NCBI GenBank assembly: GCA_013216015.1
Contig: JABSOI010000021.1
Span: forward strand, 1 to 64,000
Direction: 5' to 3'
From: Alteromonadaceae bacterium
GTDB taxonomy: Bacteria > Pseudomonadota > Gammaproteobacteria > Enterobacterales > Alteromonadaceae
Length of the DNA: 64,000 nucleotides
Part shown: positions 60,768-64,000 of the stretch, piece by piece
Layout: each line of letters starts with the position of its first letter
How positions within the stretch are numbered: the first letter of the stretch is position 1
Made by a program: the position numbers and the translations under genes
The notes under the pieces: generated by a model
Seen by the model: the letters and a program-made list of their open reading frames with translations, nothing else
Database searches by the model: none
What the model was told of the DNA's origin: nothing

Positions 60768-63641
60768 ATGAAAAATTATAAAAAAATATTCGCTTTAAGT
60801 GCACTTGCTTTAGCGTTACAAGGATGTGACCTTACAACATCAAACTATTCAACTAAATCTACCACATCAACAGCAACGAGCCAATCAGCTCTGACTTTAG
60901 ATATAGAAAAATTTGTATTAAAAAATGGACTTGAAGTTGTATTCCATCTAGATAAATCTGATCCTGTTGTTGCTGTAGCGATCCAGTATCACGTAGGATC
61001 TAACCGTGAAAAATTAGGTCGCACCGGATTTGCCCATTTCTTTGAACACATGTTATTTCAAGATTCTGAAAACGTTGGTGCAGGTAACTTTATTAAAAAT
61101 ATAGGTTCAATGGGTGGCAGTTTAAACGGTGGCACCTGGCAGGACGGTACTATCTATTACGAAATTGTACCTAGCGATGGTTTAGAAAAAGTATTATGGA
61201 TGGAATCTGATCGCATGGGTTACTTCATAAATACAGTGACAGATGAAGGTCTGGAAAACGAAAAACAAGTCGTTAAAAATGAGAAACGTCAAGGGGTTGA
61301 TAACCGACCTTATGGCCATGAAAACGTTGTAATGCTTGAGGCGTTATATCCTGAGGGACATCCATATAGCTGGTCTGTTATTGGCAGCCTGCAAGATTTG
61401 CAAAATGCTACATTGCAAGACGTACGCGATTTTTATGATAAATGGTATGGCGTTAACAATGCTACCTTAGTGCTGGCAGGTGATTTCGATAAAAAACAAG
61501 CTAAAGCCTGGGTAGAAAAATATTTCGGTGAATTAGAACCTCGTGGCGATGTAACACCCATAAAACCTATGCCAGTTACTTTAACGGCATCTAAGTCTTT
61601 TTATCATGAAGATAATTTTGCAAAATTACCGCAATTATCTTTAACCTTCCCAACGGTTGATCAAAATAATGTTGATAAGTATGCGCTAGAAATGTTATCG
61701 CAATTACTCAGTGTTGGTAAAGAAAGTGCCTTATATCAAGCTGTAGTAGAAGAAGATAAATTAGCTCCACGTGTTAGAGCTTCTGTGGATCACGGTGAAT
61801 TAGCGGGTATTTTTGGTATAAAGGTACGGGCTTTTGACGGTAAAGATCTCGACGCAATTAAGCAGAGTATTGATAAAGCTTTTGCTAAATTTGATGCAAA
61901 CGGCATCACAGACCAGCAATTGGCTCGTGTATTAACAGGTAAAGAAACTGAATTTTTTAACGATTTAACAGGCGTTTTTGATAAAGCATCATCATTAGCA
62001 ACTTATAACGAATTTTATGGCGATCCAAACTTAGTGACCAGCGAGATAAATAAATATCGTGCGGTAACTAAAGCAGACATATTGCGCGTTTTTAGGGAAT
62101 ATGTGCTGAATAAAAACTATATTGCAACCAGTTTTGTTCCTAAAGGACAATTGGTGTTGTCACTTAGTGATGCCGTTAAAGCGAATATTGTTGAAGAAGA
62201 AATAGTGCAGGGCGCTGAAACGAAAACAACGACTGCTGACAAAGAGACAGCATTAAGTCCGGTCGCCCAGGCAGCCAGTTCATTTGATCGTTCAGTTAAT
62301 CCATCTTATGGAAAAACCCCAACCATAACCGTACCCGATATTTGGCAGAATGATTTAAATAATGGCGTTAAAGTGCTGGGAATAGTGCATGACGAATTGC
62401 CACTGGTTTCATTTTCAATCCGAATTATGGGTGGCCACTCTTTAGATGTTGACTCTAAGCACGGTGCTGCAAACTTATTAACTGATATATTAATGGAAGG
62501 AACTGCGAATAAAACACCTCAACAGCTTGAAAACCTTATTGGTGATTTGGGTGCTGAATTAGACTTTTATGTAAGTGACGAGTTTATTACCTTAAATGGT
62601 AAAACATTAAGTAAAAACTTTGATCAGGTAATAACACTGGCTCAGGAAATTATTCTGGAACCTCGTTGGGATGAAACTCAATGGCAACGAATCAAGGATG
62701 AAACTCTGGCAAACATTCAGCAGTCTGCCGGAAACCCCAGAGCTATAGCGGCTAATGTGTATGGCAAACTTCTTTACGGTGATAGTAATTTAGGCACACC
62801 CGTTACAGGAACAGCTGATGAAGTAACCGCAATGACTTTAAATGATGTAAAAGCATTTTATAAAGCCAATATTATTGCTAATTTAACCAGCGTGCATATT
62901 ACCGGCGATATAACTAAAGAAAAAGCAGCAAGTAGCTTGAAACCTCTTAGCATGCTTAAAAAAGGCGATGTGAAATTAGAAAAAACCCCCATGCGTATAG
63001 TGCTTGATAAACCAGAGTTATATTTCGTTGATGTACCAGGTGCTAAACAATCTTTCATCCGCATTGGCAGCCGCGCTATGTTAGCCAATTCCAGTGAATA
63101 TTATCCAGCAGTCGCAGTAAACCATGAATTAGGCGGAAGCTTTTCGGCTAGATTATTCAAAGTATTGAGACTGGAAAAAGGTTATACCTATGGTGCATAT
63201 TCCAGCTTTAGCCGTAGTAATCAAGGTGGTTCATTTACCGCTCGTTCGAGTGTTCGCTCAAACGTTACGTTAGAATCGTTGCAAACTTTCCGTGAAATAT
63301 TCGATGATTACGCGAAAAACTTCGATCAGGCAGCGTTAGACAATACCAAGTCAATATTAGCGAAACGAGATGCTCGTGCTTTTGAAACAACAGACGCATT
63401 ATTAGGCATGCTGCAAAACGTCAGCAGTTATAACCTGCCAAATAATTTTGTTGAACAACAGCAGCAAGTATTAAGCAATTTAACACTTGAACAAACAAAA
63501 GCGACACTAGCCAAATATATGGATCGTGACAAAATGATCTATCTAATAGTTGGCGATGCCGAGACTCAACTTGCACGTATAAGTGAATTGGGATTGGGTG
63601 AGCCAGTATTATTAGATAAAGACGGAAATAAAGTTAAATAA
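60768..63641 (+). CDS. M16 family zinc peptidase, lipoprotein
   Basis: This 957-residue pitrilysin/PqqL-type protease is made as a lipoprotein (ALALQGC lipobox, Cys20), so it is anchored in the cell envelope. The N-terminal catalytic half has the inverted zinc motif HFFEH (His90, Glu93, His94), with the third ligand about 77 residues later in ENEKQVVKNEKRQ. The C-terminal half repeats the fold without the zinc motif and has the substrate-binding R/Y region (LRLEKGYTYGAYSSFS). Such proteins digest peptides in the periplasm. A Ser/Thr linker follows the lipid anchor. It is a single gene; the ATG follows AGAGATAAGC. Confidence 0.94.
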   Translation: MKNYKKIFALSALALALQGCDLTTSNYSTKSTTSTATSQSALTLDIEKFVLKNGLEVVFHLDKSDPVVAVAIQYHVGSNREKLGRTGFAHFFEHMLFQDSENVGAGNFIKNIGSMGGSLNGGTWQDGTIYYEIVPSDGLEKVLWMESDRMGYFINTVTDEGLENEKQVVKNEKRQGVDNRPYGHENVVMLEALYPEGHPYSWSVIGSLQDLQNATLQDVRDFYDKWYGVNNATLVLAGDFDKKQAKAWVEKYFGELEPRGDVTPIKPMPVTLTASKSFYHEDNFAKLPQLSLTFPTVDQNNVDKYALEMLSQLLSVGKESALYQAVVEEDKLAPRVRASVDHGELAGIFGIKVRAFDGKDLDAIKQSIDKAFAKFDANGITDQQLARVLTGKETEFFNDLTGVFDKASSLATYNEFYGDPNLVTSEINKYRAVTKADILRVFREYVLNKNYIATSFVPKGQLVLSLSDAVKANIVEEEIVQGAETKTTTADKETALSPVAQAASSFDRSVNPSYGKTPTITVPDIWQNDLNNGVKVLGIVHDELPLVSFSIRIMGGHSLDVDSKHGAANLLTDILMEGTANKTPQQLENLIGDLGAELDFYVSDEFITLNGKTLSKNFDQVITLAQEIILEPRWDETQWQRIKDETLANIQQSAGNPRAIAANVYGKLLYGDSNLGTPVTGTADEVTAMTLNDVKAFYKANIIANLTSVHITGDITKEKAASSLKPLSMLKKGDVKLEKTPMRIVLDKPELYFVDVPGAKQSFIRIGSRAMLANSSEYYPAVAVNHELGGSFSARLFKVLRLEKGYTYGAYSSFSRSNQGGSFTARSSVRSNVTLESLQTFREIFDDYAKNFDQAALDNTKSILAKRDARAFETTDALLGMLQNVSSYNLPNNFVEQQQQVLSNLTLEQTKATLAKYMDRDKMIYLIVGDAETQLARISELGLGEPVLLDKDGNKVK

Positions 63642-63825
63642 TATAATTGGTAAAAATATAAATGGGTTAACCTAAGGGTTAGCCCATTAAAATATTCATT
63701 TATTAATACAGCATATTAAACAGAAGTTATGTGCAAATCACTCCAAAGATCCTACAAGTATCACCTCACCAGCTCCTACTTAATAATTGAGATAACAAGG
63801 TACAATACGTTGTATTTAAAGGTTG
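63642..63825. repeat. Hairpin AATGGGTTAACC...GGTTAGCCCATT and spacer after the M16 gene
   Basis: AATGGGTTAACC-taa-GGGTTAGCCCATT at 63661-63688 is a compact member of the GGGTTA/TAACCC palindrome family. It probably also stops transcription from both sides. The rest of the spacer is featureless. Confidence 0.6.
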
Positions 63826-64000
63826 CTACGGGGTCATAAAACCAGTCACTAAGTTAATTAGATATTCGTGATTACTTGTCGCACTGCCATCATTCGCCAT
63901 AATCACCAAGCGCCAATCATTATCGCCAACATGAAGTATATCCATGTAATTCCTGAAACTATCAAATTTCCCCCCATGATTGATCAAGCGACTATACATA
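63826..64000 (-). CDS. Serine beta-lactamase-like hydrolase, C-terminal end (partial)
   Basis: The last 57 codons of a leftward gene run in from beyond the window. The stretch has LINHGGKFDSFRNYMDI, like the H-x-G box (KTG-equivalent HGG) near the end of class C beta-lactamase/penicillin-binding esterases, then WRLVIMANDG, matching the usual VVVLxN strand. The stop codon is at 63826-63828. The identification rests on these two motifs only. Confidence 0.6.
   Translation of the reverse strand, partial: MYSRLINHGGKFDSFRNYMDILHVGDNDWRLVIMANDGSATSNHEYLINLVTGFMTP

Overview
This is an AT-rich chromosomal segment of a marine gammaproteobacterium, most likely Alteromonadales and probably Colwelliaceae (Colwellia or Thalassotalea type). 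The evidence is indirect. It comprises E. coli-like gene orders (hisGDCBHAFI behind a His leader peptide, ppsA-ppsR-aroH, purB-hflD-mnmA, rluE-icd), a monomeric NADP isocitrate dehydrogenase, a TonB receptor, large M1 and M16 peptidases, and many short palindromic repeats of the kind common in that group. The species call is inference. No tRNA, rRNA or CRISPR array was seen.

Layout. 1-1.3 kb: a truncated flavohemoprotein-type reductase fragment cut off by a SEC-C zinc-finger gene of unknown function. 1.6-4.2 kb: yoaA-tsaB, read leftward. 5.1-13.1 kb: a complete histidine operon preceded by a leader peptide with five consecutive His codons and an attenuator. 13.1-13.5 kb: two different palindromic elements. 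13.5-16.4 kb: a MAPEG-family gene, adk and a DeoR-type regulator. 16.9-19.6 kb: a decay zone with an N-terminally truncated, active-site-mutated M1-like peptidase, two diverged direct repeats of about 290 bp, and the 3' end of a group II intron. 19.9-25.2 kb: a low-molecular-weight protein tyrosine phosphatase, aroH-type DAHP synthase, ppsR and ppsA. 25.5-36.8 kb: M1 aminopeptidase, a GC-richer DUF418 gene, an MFS transporter, an alpha/beta hydrolase, a YdiJ-type dehydrogenase and leucine dehydrogenase. 37.3-40.2 kb: the 5-oxoprolinase operon pxpABC. 40.3-48.7 kb: a GNAT gene, roxA, purB, hflD, mnmA, rluE and monomeric icd. 49-55.6 kb: small hypothetical genes, a PdxH-like gene, a GNAT gene, a TonB-dependent receptor, and a gene interrupted by an in-frame TAG. 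55.9-58.8 kb: a MacB-type ABC exporter that has become a pseudogene. 59.2-63.6 kb: two little-known cytoplasmic proteins and an M16 lipoprotein peptidase. 63.8-64 kb: the 3' end of a serine beta-lactamase-like gene.

How the genes work together. The eight his genes cover the whole pathway from PRPP and ATP to histidine. PpsA with its regulator PpsR supplies phosphoenolpyruvate, which the adjacent DAHP synthase puts into the shikimate pathway. PxpABC opens 5-oxoproline to glutamate. MnmA, RluE, RoxA and TsaB all modify the translation apparatus.

The most unusual layer is repetitive DNA. (a) In-frame minisatellites sit inside conserved enzymes: 21-bp and 15-bp units in hisH, 15-bp units in hisC, and smaller low-complexity insertions in mnmA, the YdiJ-type gene and pxpBC. 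(b) A 9-bp tandem array lies in the ppsR/ppsA divergent promoter region. (c) At least three families of MITE-like palindromic elements occur, one with about nine full or partial copies. I did not find a convincing new multi-gene defence or biosynthetic system. The best candidates for new biology are the HisH loop expansion, the SEC-C gene at the left edge, the TAG-interrupted glycine-rich gene and the repeat families.
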